Shown one piece after another: positions 28,435-36,552 of a stretch of DNA of 64,000 bases. The notes under the pieces were generated by a model. The model was not told the DNA's origin, searched no databases, and was given only the letters and a program-made list of their open reading frames with translations. A program made the translations under genes and the position numbers. Each line of letters starts with the position of its first letter. The first letter of the stretch is position 1. Source of the DNA: Tessaracoccus caeni (lineage in GTDB: Bacteria; Actinomycetota; Actinomycetes; Propionibacteriales; Propionibacteriaceae); NCBI RefSeq assembly GCF_029211185.1, contig NZ_JARGDO010000004.1:62001-126000 (forward strand), read 5' to 3'.

Positions 28435-29153
28435 GAAGGCTGGAAGTCGAACTTGCCGGTGAGCGGCACACCCTGTTGCCCGGACAGGAGTTCACGATGG
28501 GACGGGTCGGGGATCTGGTCATCGACGACAATCCCTATCTGCATCGCCACTTCCTGAAGCTGTCGTTCGCCGAGGGCTTCTGGTGGCTGGCTAATGTCGG
28601 CGCCCGTGCCACCGCCCAGCTATCTGATGCTGTCGGGCTCAGCCGCAGCACGCTTACCCCTGGCGCGAAGATGCCACTGGTGTTCGGCAACACAGCGGTG
28701 ACGTTCTCCGCCGGGCCGTACTGCTATGAGCTCAATCTCATGGTCGACGAGCCCGCCTACGAGCCCATCACTCCAGAGACGCCCGCCAGCGGCGACACCA
28801 CAGTGGGTGCCACCACCTTCACCGACAGTCAGCTATTGGCCATTTTGGCCTTGGCCGAACCGCTGCTGCGCCGGACCGGAACTGGCGCCTGGCAGGTGCC
28901 GACTGCAGTGCAGGCCGCCCGTCGACTGGGATGGACGCAGACCCGGTTTAACCGGAAACTCGACAACGTCTGCGACAAGCTCGATCGGGCCGGTGTGCGT
29001 GGTCTGAAGGGTCGCGTTGGCAAGCAAGCGCTCAACCGCCGAGCCGTGCTGGCGGAATACGCCGTCAACTCTCGCTTGGTGACCGCAGAGCACCTACCTG
29101 CCCTGGATACCGAAGCGGCGGCAAACGTGTTGTCGAAGGAGGCCACATCGTGA
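28431..29153 (+). CDS. FHA-like protein with C-terminal winged-helix/HTH
   Basis: 240 residues, ATG overlapping the kinase stop by 4 bases. The N-terminal ~105 residues look FHA-like (FTMGRVGDLVIDDNPYLHRH keeps Gly-Arg and a His but lacks the usual Ser). The C-terminal ~100 residues form an HTH of the kind found in actinobacterial FHA regulators: LLAILALAEPLLRR, then QAARRLGWTQTRFNRKLDNV. It may sense phosphorylation and act on transcription, or serve as an interaction module. No target site was identified. It overlaps the ATPase gene start by 4 bases. Confidence 0.8.
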   Translation: MRRLEVELAGERHTLLPGQEFTMGRVGDLVIDDNPYLHRHFLKLSFAEGFWWLANVGARATAQLSDAVGLSRSTLTPGAKMPLVFGNTAVTFSAGPYCYELNLMVDEPAYEPITPETPASGDTTVGATTFTDSQLLAILALAEPLLRRTGTGAWQVPTAVQAARRLGWTQTRFNRKLDNVCDKLDRAGVRGLKGRVGKQALNRRAVLAEYAVNSRLVTAEHLPALDTEAAANVLSKEATS

Positions 29154-32100
29154 AAGTCCTTGTCACGCTGGAGAGACCGGATCGACTGGGCCAGGCACAT
29201 GTCGAGATCACCGCAGACGGGACGGCGACTGTTGGGCAAGTCGCTCGCGCGATTGCGTCGTGTCCGGAGAGCGGGCACGGAGCAATCCAGGAGCAGGCGC
29301 TCACGTTGAGGGCGTACGGAGACAGAGGTGGCTCCCGTGAGATTGGCCCTACCGTAAGTCTTATCCACTCTGGGATTGCCTCGGGGTCCCGCATCGAGGT
29401 AGTTGGGGCTTCTGGTTCCGCGAGCGCTGGTCAGCCGGTGGCGCTTATCAGGGTGCTTTCCGGGCCGGACCGAGGCGTCGAGGTGATGCTGCCCTACGGC
29501 ATCTCGACGGTGGGTCGAAATGCCTCCAGCACCATCCGACTCAGTGATCCGCGGGTGTCCAAGAATCACGCGCAGATCAACATCGTTGATGCAATCGAGA
29601 TCGTAGATACGAACTCCGCCAACGGTGTCGACGTGGGAGGCGTACGCGTTGCAAGGGGCGCTCTTGCACCTGGCGACCAGTTCCGGGTGGGGGACACCGT
29701 TGCGGTCGTAGAACTCTTGCGAGCGCTGGGGCCGGCGAACGAGAACACCGACATCGTCTTCATGCGGTCCCCCAAAGTACTGAAACGGCCAAGAGACGAG
29801 GAGATTGAGGCCCCTGAGGTGCCGAAAGAACCTCCTCCCGCACAGTTTCCGCTTTTGGCAATGGTCGCTCCGCTCATCATGGGCGCCGTGTTGTACATGT
29901 TCACCCAATCCGTGATGAGCCTGATCTTTGTCGCGCTGAGTCCCATCATGATGCTCGGGAGTTGGGCGTCTCAGTGGTTTGGTGGGCGGAGGCAACGGAA
30001 GAAGGACACTGCTTCCTTCAAGGCGAGCCTCGCGCATCTGGATGCGCGTGTGGCGAAGGCCGGCGAGGAACAACGAACTCGGCTTGAGGAGCTTTTCCCG
30101 TCCCTCGATCGATCCCTCGGGTCACTCGGCTCCCTGGACTCCGCTCTCTGGACTAGGAGACCTGAGAATCCGGAGTTCGGTTGCGTCAGGTTGGGGATCG
30201 GTGACGTACTCGCCGCAACTCAGATTCGAGTGAACAAGGCCCAAGGCCGCCCCGACCTGCTCGCATCCCTGAGTGAGGTTGTCGACGCTCGCAAGGTTGT
30301 GCACCGTGCACCGGTGATCGCGAATCTCGCTGAATGTGGCAACGTCGGTGTTGCTGGGGCCGCGCGGTCTGCTGGACTTGTCGCGCGGGGCCTGATTCTT
30401 CAACTCGCTGTGACCCACTCTCCCAACGAGCTCATTCTGGGCTGCCTGACGTCGACCCGTCTCCTGAATGAGTGGAGTTGGCTTCAGTGGTTGCCCCATG
30501 TGAATCCGAGTACCTCGTCCTTGGGATCGGCCCCCCTCAGTTCCGATGAGGCGAATGGACGCCGAGTGCTGGAACGGTTGGAGGAACTGATTGAACAACG
30601 TTCCGGAACTCACAAGGGTGGCGGAGCACGCGGCCCGTTGGTGGACTCTCAGAAGGGGGAACGTGTCGCGCCTCCGCTCCCTTTGGTTGTGGTTGTTGTC
30701 CAGGACGCACTTGCTGAGCTGAATCGGTTGATCAGAGTCGCCGAGCGTGGGCCCGACGTCGGCGTGCATGTGATCTGGGTTGCTGACGCAGTTTCCGAGG
30801 TGCCGGCGGCGTGTCGCACGTACGTCGATGTGGACCAAGCCACCGTCGGGATGGTGCGAGAGGAACTCGTGATCGCTCCGCTTGAAGCCGAGGGTGCCCA
30901 TGTCGAAACCGCGCAACAGGCGGCGCGACAGTTGGCTCCAATGGTCGACGCCGCGGCCTTGGCCGACGATGAGACCGATCTGCCTCTCAGCATGTCCATG
31001 GTGACCCTCATTGGACGAGAGCAGGCCGATGATGCAAGCCAGATTCTTGCGCACTGGCGCGAGAACGGTTCGCTGGTCGATCGGAAGCGCGCGCCCCAAC
31101 CCCGCGAGCAAGCGCTGACTCTGCGGTCTCTGGTGGGTCACACCGGACTTGAGCCCTTCACCTTGGACCTGCGCGCTCAAGGGCCGCATGCACTAGTGGG
31201 TGGAACGACCGGTGCGGGTAAGTCCGAGTTCCTCCAGGCCTGGCTTCTAGGGATGGCGATGGCATACGCGCCAACCACCTTGACCTTCTTGTTGGTGGAC
31301 TACAAGGGCGGCACCGCGTTTGCGCATTGCGTCAAGCTTCCGCACTGCGTCGGCCTTGTGACCGACCTGAGCCCTCATCTCGTGCGGCGTGTGTTGCGCA
31401 GCCTGCGGGCCGAGATCACGCGGCGCGAACACCTGTTCAACGAGAAGGGTGTGAAGGATCTCATAGAGTTCGAGAACCGCGGCGACCCAGACTGTCCGCC
31501 CGCCCTGGTGATCGTGGTGGATGAGTTCGCGGCCCTGAAAGCCGATGTGCCGGAGTTCGTGGATGGCGTGATCGACATTGCTCAGCGAGGTCGATCTCTC
31601 GGACTACATCTCATTCTTGCAACTCAGCGGCCTGCTGGTGTTATCGGGGACAACATCCGTGCCAACACCAATCTGCGCATCGCGTTGCGCATGAACGATG
31701 AGCACGATTCGAAGGATGTCATCGACGACGTTGTATCAGCCCACTTCGATCCCGCAATCCCCGGACGTGGGGCGGCGCGGGTTGGCCCCGGCAGGATCAT
31801 CCGGTTCCAAACTGCGTATCCAGGTGCTCGTACGCCCATCAAGCCCGATTTGCCCACCGTCGGTATTCAGGAGTTCGCGTTCGGAAACCGCACCCGGTGG
31901 TCTGTTCCTCGCCCGCCGCAGCAGGGGCCGAAGGTCGCGAAGGACATCGAGCGGATACTCACCTCGCTCATTGCGGCCAGCCAACAGGGCGAGGTTGCAT
32001 CCCCGAGACGTCCTTGGCTGGACGAGCTTTCTCGTGGCTACGACCTGCTGGATCTGCGGCAGCGACGGGACGACGAGTTGGTGCTGGGTAAAGTTGATGA

Positions 32101-33544
32101 TCCCGACGATCAGAGCCAACGCGACGAGTACTTCCGCCCGGATCTTGAGGGCAACATCCTCTTCGTCGGTGCCGGTGGCTCCGGAAAGTCCACGGCGCTG
32201 CGAAGTTTGGCGCTTGCGTCTGCGCGTACGCCTCGAACCGGTCCCGTTCACGTGTATGGGATTGACTTCACAGGAAGTGCACTCGTCTCGCTCGAGGTCA
32301 TGCCTAATGTGGGTTCCATCATCCCGGGGGCTGACGAAGAGCGGGTGGCGCGGCTCCTGCGGACTCTGGATGGATGGGTCAGTGAGCGTGCCGACCGGTT
32401 TGCTGCTGTCAACGCCAGTTCACTGCCTGAGTACCGCGAGCTTGCTGGCCGGGCGCGGGAGCCACGCATTCTCGTGCTGGTTGACGGGTTCAGCGCCTTC
32501 TATGAGGAGTACGCGGCCGATCCAGCGAAGAATGCGCAGTATCAACTCTTCCTGCGGCTGCTGGCGGAAGGCCGCGCGGTTGGTGTGCACTTCGCAGTGA
32601 CCGCCGACCGGCCGAATGTGGTCAGTACGACAGTGTCTTCGGCCTTCTTGCGCCGTGTCATTCTTCGCCAGGCGAACGAGAACGCGTATCTCGACTTGAG
32701 TGTTCCGCGGGACATGCTCTCGCCGAGCAGCCCCCCTGGCCGCGGCATCTGGTCTCCGGAGAACCTCGAGATTCAGCTCGCATGTGCCGGCGGAAAACCC
32801 AATGCTGCGGAGCAGGTGGGAACCATGGAACTGCTGGCGGATGCAGCGAAGGTGCACCATCGGGTGCGCCCGCCGGCCATCCGCAAGCTGCCGGTGTTCA
32901 TTTCTCTGAAGGATCTCCCGCGGCGTGGCCCGATCCTCGGGCTGTCCGATCTCACGCTCGACGCGCACCCGGCACCCAGCGAGGGTCTGGCGCTCATCGC
33001 AGGCACGGGGCGCAGCGGCCGGTCGAATGCCATTGCGGTATGGGCGCAGACTCTCAAGGAGACGTACCCGGGGATCGATCTGGTGCTGCTTGCCGCGCGC
33101 AAGAGTCCAATATCTGGTCTGCGGATCTGGCGGCGTACGGCGGTCGGTCAGGCCGAGGCTCAGGTTCTGATCGAGACCTTGCTCGCTCAGCCTCTAGCTG
33201 GTTCTGAAGCTCAGCCTACTCGGGCCGTCTTCGTCGAGGGACTCCCCGACTTGAGCAGCGGTGGACTGGGGATGCAGTTGGCCACCCTGGCCCGCAGATG
33301 CTCCGAGGAGCAGAACCTCTTCGTGGCCGAGGGAAGCGTAGACACCTGGAACAAGGATTATGACGTGAAGCCGCTCCTGCTGGGAGCAGGCCAGGTGCTC
33401 TTGCTCCAGGTGGGGTCCGACTCAGCATTCTCATTTGTTGATTTCCCCTTGCCCAAGTTGAAGGCAACCGACAGGGTGCCGGGCCGGGGATTCTGGGCTC
33501 AGCGAGGCAGAGCGGTGAAGGTTCAGATCCCCATGATGGGGTGA
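29150..33544 (+). CDS. FHA-containing FtsK/SpoIIIE-type ATPase, EssC/EccC-like type VII secretion motor
   Basis: 1,464 residues, GTG start. Residues 1-86 look ubiquitin-like (TVGQVARAIA, LTLRAYGD, SGIASGSRIEVV). The FHA domain lies at ~98-190 with Arg123, Ser137, His140 and Asn158-Gly159 kept. Two membrane segments lie at ~233-252 and 255-275. Three FtsK-like ATPase domains follow. D1 has GGTTGAGKSEF (~683) and VIVVDEFAA (~785). D2 has GAGGSGKSTAL (~1006), but its Walker B is LVLVDGFSA. D3 is degenerate with GTGRSGRSNA (~1284), Lys to Arg. This is the architecture of firmicute EssC rather than mycobacterial EccC, which lacks FHA. It is the motor that would export the WXG proteins encoded just downstream. 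Confidence 0.93.
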   Translation: MKVLVTLERPDRLGQAHVEITADGTATVGQVARAIASCPESGHGAIQEQALTLRAYGDRGGSREIGPTVSLIHSGIASGSRIEVVGASGSASAGQPVALIRVLSGPDRGVEVMLPYGISTVGRNASSTIRLSDPRVSKNHAQINIVDAIEIVDTNSANGVDVGGVRVARGALAPGDQFRVGDTVAVVELLRALGPANENTDIVFMRSPKVLKRPRDEEIEAPEVPKEPPPAQFPLLAMVAPLIMGAVLYMFTQSVMSLIFVALSPIMMLGSWASQWFGGRRQRKKDTASFKASLAHLDARVAKAGEEQRTRLEELFPSLDRSLGSLGSLDSALWTRRPENPEFGCVRLGIGDVLAATQIRVNKAQGRPDLLASLSEVVDARKVVHRAPVIANLAECGNVGVAGAARSAGLVARGLILQLAVTHSPNELILGCLTSTRLLNEWSWLQWLPHVNPSTSSLGSAPLSSDEANGRRVLERLEELIEQRSGTHKGGGARGPLVDSQKGERVAPPLPLVVVVVQDALAELNRLIRVAERGPDVGVHVIWVADAVSEVPAACRTYVDVDQATVGMVREELVIAPLEAEGAHVETAQQAARQLAPMVDAAALADDETDLPLSMSMVTLIGREQADDASQILAHWRENGSLVDRKRAPQPREQALTLRSLVGHTGLEPFTLDLRAQGPHALVGGTTGAGKSEFLQAWLLGMAMAYAPTTLTFLLVDYKGGTAFAHCVKLPHCVGLVTDLSPHLVRRVLRSLRAEITRREHLFNEKGVKDLIEFENRGDPDCPPALVIVVDEFAALKADVPEFVDGVIDIAQRGRSLGLHLILATQRPAGVIGDNIRANTNLRIALRMNDEHDSKDVIDDVVSAHFDPAIPGRGAARVGPGRIIRFQTAYPGARTPIKPDLPTVGIQEFAFGNRTRWSVPRPPQQGPKVAKDIERILTSLIAASQQGEVASPRRPWLDELSRGYDLLDLRQRRDDELVLGKVDDPDDQSQRDEYFRPDLEGNILFVGAGGSGKSTALRSLALASARTPRTGPVHVYGIDFTGSALVSLEVMPNVGSIIPGADEERVARLLRTLDGWVSERADRFAAVNASSLPEYRELAGRAREPRILVLVDGFSAFYEEYAADPAKNAQYQLFLRLLAEGRAVGVHFAVTADRPNVVSTTVSSAFLRRVILRQANENAYLDLSVPRDMLSPSSPPGRGIWSPENLEIQLACAGGKPNAAEQVGTMELLADAAKVHHRVRPPAIRKLPVFISLKDLPRRGPILGLSDLTLDAHPAPSEGLALIAGTGRSGRSNAIAVWAQTLKETYPGIDLVLLAARKSPISGLRIWRRTAVGQAEAQVLIETLLAQPLAGSEAQPTRAVFVEGLPDLSSGGLGMQLATLARRCSEEQNLFVAEGSVDTWNKDYDVKPLLLGAGQVLLLQVGSDSAFSFVDFPLPKLKATDRVPGRGFWAQRGRAVKVQIPMMG

Positions 33545-33671
33545 TGGGGAGGTGGACCCATTGTCGGGTTGTCAGCCCGGTGGTGTGATTTACCAAGACG
33601 GAGGGTTACGACAGTGACCACCCAACAAAGGCCAGCGAAATTCGGTGGCCGAAGAGAAAAAGGAGAAACAA

Positions 33672-33944
33672 ATGGCACAGATCTTGGGAATGGACCCGCA
33701 GGCCGTTCGGGAGCTGGCGCGCCAGCTTGATCAGTCGGCCGGACAGATCGAACAGATTCGCTCGCAGCTCACCAGCAAGCTGTCGGGAACCCAGTGGGTC
33801 GGCAACGATGCCCAGCAGTTCCGCAGCGATTGGGAGAGCACCCACGTGTCGAAGCTGAACGAGGTAATCGGGGCGCTGCGTCAGGCGAGCCAGACCGCGA
33901 ACCGCAACGCTCAGGCCCAGGAGCAGACGTCCAGCGCGTTGTGA
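33672..33944 (+). CDS. WXG100-family secreted protein (Esx-like)
   Basis: 90 residues. The ATG at 33672 is chosen because a perfect AGGAG lies 7 bases upstream; an in-frame GTG at 33645 has none. It is a two-helix hairpin with the turn motif GTQWVGNDAQQF, the WxG signature at residues ~41-43, and the ending RNAQAQEQTSSAL. WXG100 proteins are small type VII substrates and partners. Only one stand-alone copy is present, so it may homodimerise, as in Firmicutes, or pair with the WXG domains of the two larger neighbours. Confidence 0.94.
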   Translation: MAQILGMDPQAVRELARQLDQSAGQIEQIRSQLTSKLSGTQWVGNDAQQFRSDWESTHVSKLNEVIGALRQASQTANRNAQAQEQTSSAL

Positions 33945-33951
33945 GTTCCGT

Positions 33952-33986
33952 GTGTGTGCGGCGGCCCGCTGGGCCGCCGCACACAC
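33952..33986 (+). terminator. Very stable hairpin between WXG genes
   Basis: A 16-bp perfect stem (33952-33967 with 33971-33986, GCGGCGGCCC against GGGCCGCCGC at its core) closes a 3-base loop. It lies seven bases after the stop of the small WXG100 gene and 34 bases before the next start. No T-tract follows. It could be a partial terminator or an mRNA-stabilising structure that raises the level of the small WXG100 transcript relative to the effectors. Role inferred. Confidence 0.55.
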
Positions 33987-34020
33987 GGAGTTCACGTTGT
34001 GAGAAAGAGAGGACCAGCGC

Positions 34021-34935
34021 ATGAGTGGAATGATCGGCGCGGATGTTGGCGGTCTGCGCGAGCTCGCGGGAGCCATGCGGAACTCCTCGGCGGAGTTGGA
34101 GACCATAGCCTCATCGCTAAGGGGTGTGTCGCGCTCCGTCTGGGTCGGCAATGATGCCCGCTCGTTCTTCAGCACGGTCGACACCAGCCTGTTGCCTCAC
34201 CTGAAAAACGTGGCAACGGCGCTAACTGATGCTGGTTCGCTGCTGGAGCGGAACGCTCAGGCTCAGGAGCAGACGTCAGAGACACTAGGCGATCCGCAAT
34301 CCGCAGGTGGCGGTTCGTCCGCTCCGGGCGAACGGCCCACGGACCGAGTCACGCCAGGGCCTGGGCCGCTGGAACGGATACTCCGGGACGGAGGCTCGTT
34401 CCTCGCCGACGGTCTAGGGCTCGCCGAGTCGGCGCTCAAATGGGCTAGGCCAGATCCGAACTTGGCGAAATGGTGGGACACAGATGTCCCGGGAGGTAAA
34501 GCGTTGTCTGCCGCCTCGGGGGTTCTCACGGCGCTTGAGATCCGTGACCTTGTGGCCGAGGGGAAGTACTTGGAGGCATCTTGGGCGGGTGCGAAGGCGG
34601 TTGCGAGCAAGGGCCCGGGAGCCGTGGGTGTTGCCGCTCCGATCGGTATGGACCTGTTCGAGATGGCCGTGCCAATCGGTGACGACCGTGCGCAGCAGGT
34701 GATGGACGCCTATGCGAAAAGAACGTACGGAACGACCGACCTGACTTATGAGCAGGCTAACGCGGTCGCGGACCGGTACACCTCGCCCACCGGGTTCTTC
34801 AACATGATGAAGGATTCATTTGACGAGTCGATAGAGAATCCGAAGGGCTTCACGCAAACCGCGATCAAGGTTGTCGGTGAAGGTGCTGGCAATTTCATAT
34901 GGGATGTCTATGCCGCCGTTACAGGCAAGGAGTGA
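34021..34935 (+). CDS. WXG-headed type VII effector candidate 1
   Basis: 304 residues. Residues 1-90 repeat the WXG100 fold of the upstream gene, with SVWVGNDARSFFS and ERNAQAQEQTSETLG. A Gly/Pro/Ser linker (~95-120) leads into a ~180-residue C-terminal domain that I do not recognise. It contains Ala/Gly-rich helices (WAGAKAVASKGPGAVGVAAP) and the ending NFIWDVYAAVTGKE. This head-linker-tail design is typical of type VII polymorphic effectors. Toxicity is inferred from architecture only; a structural or carrier role is possible. A strong start context (GAGAGGACC) precedes the ATG. Confidence 0.78.
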   Translation: MSGMIGADVGGLRELAGAMRNSSAELETIASSLRGVSRSVWVGNDARSFFSTVDTSLLPHLKNVATALTDAGSLLERNAQAQEQTSETLGDPQSAGGGSSAPGERPTDRVTPGPGPLERILRDGGSFLADGLGLAESALKWARPDPNLAKWWDTDVPGGKALSAASGVLTALEIRDLVAEGKYLEASWAGAKAVASKGPGAVGVAAPIGMDLFEMAVPIGDDRAQQVMDAYAKRTYGTTDLTYEQANAVADRYTSPTGFFNMMKDSFDESIENPKGFTQTAIKVVGEGAGNFIWDVYAAVTGKE

Positions 34936-34939
34936 TCTA

Positions 34940-35548
34940 GTGAGTGCACAACAGTTCTCGCAGGAATCTGCCGATTTGATTCGAGAACGAGGTATTGAAG
35001 TCGGCGTCGATGTGGCCTGGTCTCTGTTGATGGCGGCCCCGGCCGTCAGCGATGTTGTCGAAGAGGTTTTGCCCGACCTCGTTGAGCGCGCCGGAGCCCT
35101 GACCTCCTTCCTACGTGATGGTGGGTTGGAGTACCCGCCGGGTACTCCCGAGTGGATGCGTGCAGATCTTCAAAGGATCAGTATCGCTGCCTCGTGCGCC
35201 GACGATTCGCTAGCTATTACGAGTCGCGAATCGATGCTACGGCCAGTTGTCGTGCTGACCTGCGACGAAGACGCGGTCGTGGTTCTTCCCGGCGTTGAGC
35301 AGGGCATGGTCATGTTGGTGACACCGAGCGAAGCTGCGCTTGTCGCGTCAGATGTGCTTTCGAGGCTGCAAGAGGCTGGTGTTGAGTGGGCTGCGAGGCG
35401 ACGACGCTACGGACGCCCAGTTGTCGCGGTGACATCGCGTGATTCGGTGTTTGAGATCAGGGCCGCGGAAGGCGCTGAGCCCCCGCAGACCATCGCGTTG
35501 GCAATGGGGATGCTAATAGGCGGGGCGGATCATGCGGGATCTCGTTGA
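34940..35548 (+). CDS. Unknown protein, immunity or chaperone candidate
   Basis: 202 residues from the GTG at 34940, which has AGGAG 8 bases upstream overlapping the stop of effector 1; this spacing decides the start. It has no membrane segment and no family I recognise. It looks alpha/beta, with a hydrophobic strand pattern (LRPVVVLTCDEDAVVVLPG) and an acidic overall character. It lies four bases after an effector candidate and has a lower GC content than upstream genes. By position it could neutralise effector 1 or escort it, like EspG-type chaperones. Neither is shown by sequence. Confidence 0.65.
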   Translation: MSAQQFSQESADLIRERGIEVGVDVAWSLLMAAPAVSDVVEEVLPDLVERAGALTSFLRDGGLEYPPGTPEWMRADLQRISIAASCADDSLAITSRESMLRPVVVLTCDEDAVVVLPGVEQGMVMLVTPSEAALVASDVLSRLQEAGVEWAARRRRYGRPVVAVTSRDSVFEIRAAEGAEPPQTIALAMGMLIGGADHAGSR

Positions 35549-35625
35549 GAGCTGTTTTCGTTTCATGGGACGTCAGAGAATGATCTGGGTGATGGGGAGC
35601 TTTCCTGAGTTGGGCGGTAGCTCTC

Positions 35626-36552
35626 GTGGGTGACATGATAGGGATGGATATTGAGGCTGGGCGTGACTTAGCAGCCTCGATGAGTCGAGCAAGCTCGGAT
35701 ATGTCGCAGCTCCGGGACTCCTTGGGGCGAGCGCTCCAGTCGTCCACCTGGGTAGGGCGGGATGCAGAGCAGTTTCGCTCCCTCTGGAATGGTCAGCTGA
35801 GCCCGAAGCTGTCGAGTGTGGTCACCGCCCTGTCTGAACAGGCCGAATTACTGCGGAGAAACGCTCAGGCCCAGGAGATGACATCCGCAGTCTTGGGTGA
35901 AGCGAGTTCTGGTGTTGCTAGCGGTGGCGGTAGAGGTGACGACGAGGAGTGGTATACCCCGAAAGCTCAATCCGCAGCGTGGCTCAGTGAGCTTCCTCGT
36001 GTTGAAGAGAGTCGGGAAGAGTCGTTGAAGCGGGCTAATCCGAAATATCGCGACTTTTCTCAGGGTCTATCCGCGGCCTTCAATGCGATAGGATTGCTTG
36101 AGTCTAGCGGTGAGTGGCGAAACAACTGTGGGTACGCTGCGATTGCTTACGATATGAGGCGTCGTGGGTTCGATGTAGAAGCGAAACCTGACCTCAATGG
36201 TGACACCTATATGAATCTCGCTGCTGCTTATGCGGATCCGGTGAGCGGTCAACCTGGTGAGTGGGAGACTACGGGTGATAAAACGGCCACCGTCGATCGA
36301 CTCACGGAATATGGGACCGGTGCTCGTGCGATGGTGGTTGTGGAATGGGAAGGCCGCTCGGGCGCACATGCTTTTGTTGCGGAAAACGTGAATGGGCGCA
36401 TTGATTTTCTTGATCCGCAAAATCCGGCGGGTAACGCCGACTCCTACTTCGACAGGGCTGAGCCAGGGAAGGTCATGGTGTTGAGGCTCGATGACCTAGA
36501 GCCGCGAAGTAATCCGATGAAGCATCAGATGGTGGAAGAAAATGGTTCATAA
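35626..36552 (+). CDS. WXG-headed effector 2 with papain-like toxin domain
   Basis: 308 residues from GTG (alternative ATG 35635). The WXG100-like head covers residues 1-90 with STWVGRDAEQFRSLW and RRNAQAQEMTSAVLG, followed by a Gly-rich linker. The C-terminal domain (~165-290) has the pattern of papain-fold toxins or glutamine deamidases of polymorphic toxin systems. Cys168 is in WRNNCGYAAIAYDMRRRGFD, His248 in GAHAFVAENVNGR, and Asp263-Pro-Gln in DFLDPQNP. It would be a secreted enzyme acting on a target-cell protein. The DNA is clearly less GC-rich than the housekeeping genes, suggesting transfer. The partner gene overlaps its end by 11 bases. Confidence 0.82.
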   Translation: MGDMIGMDIEAGRDLAASMSRASSDMSQLRDSLGRALQSSTWVGRDAEQFRSLWNGQLSPKLSSVVTALSEQAELLRRNAQAQEMTSAVLGEASSGVASGGGRGDDEEWYTPKAQSAAWLSELPRVEESREESLKRANPKYRDFSQGLSAAFNAIGLLESSGEWRNNCGYAAIAYDMRRRGFDVEAKPDLNGDTYMNLAAAYADPVSGQPGEWETTGDKTATVDRLTEYGTGARAMVVVEWEGRSGAHAFVAENVNGRIDFLDPQNPAGNADSYFDRAEPGKVMVLRLDDLEPRSNPMKHQMVEENGS

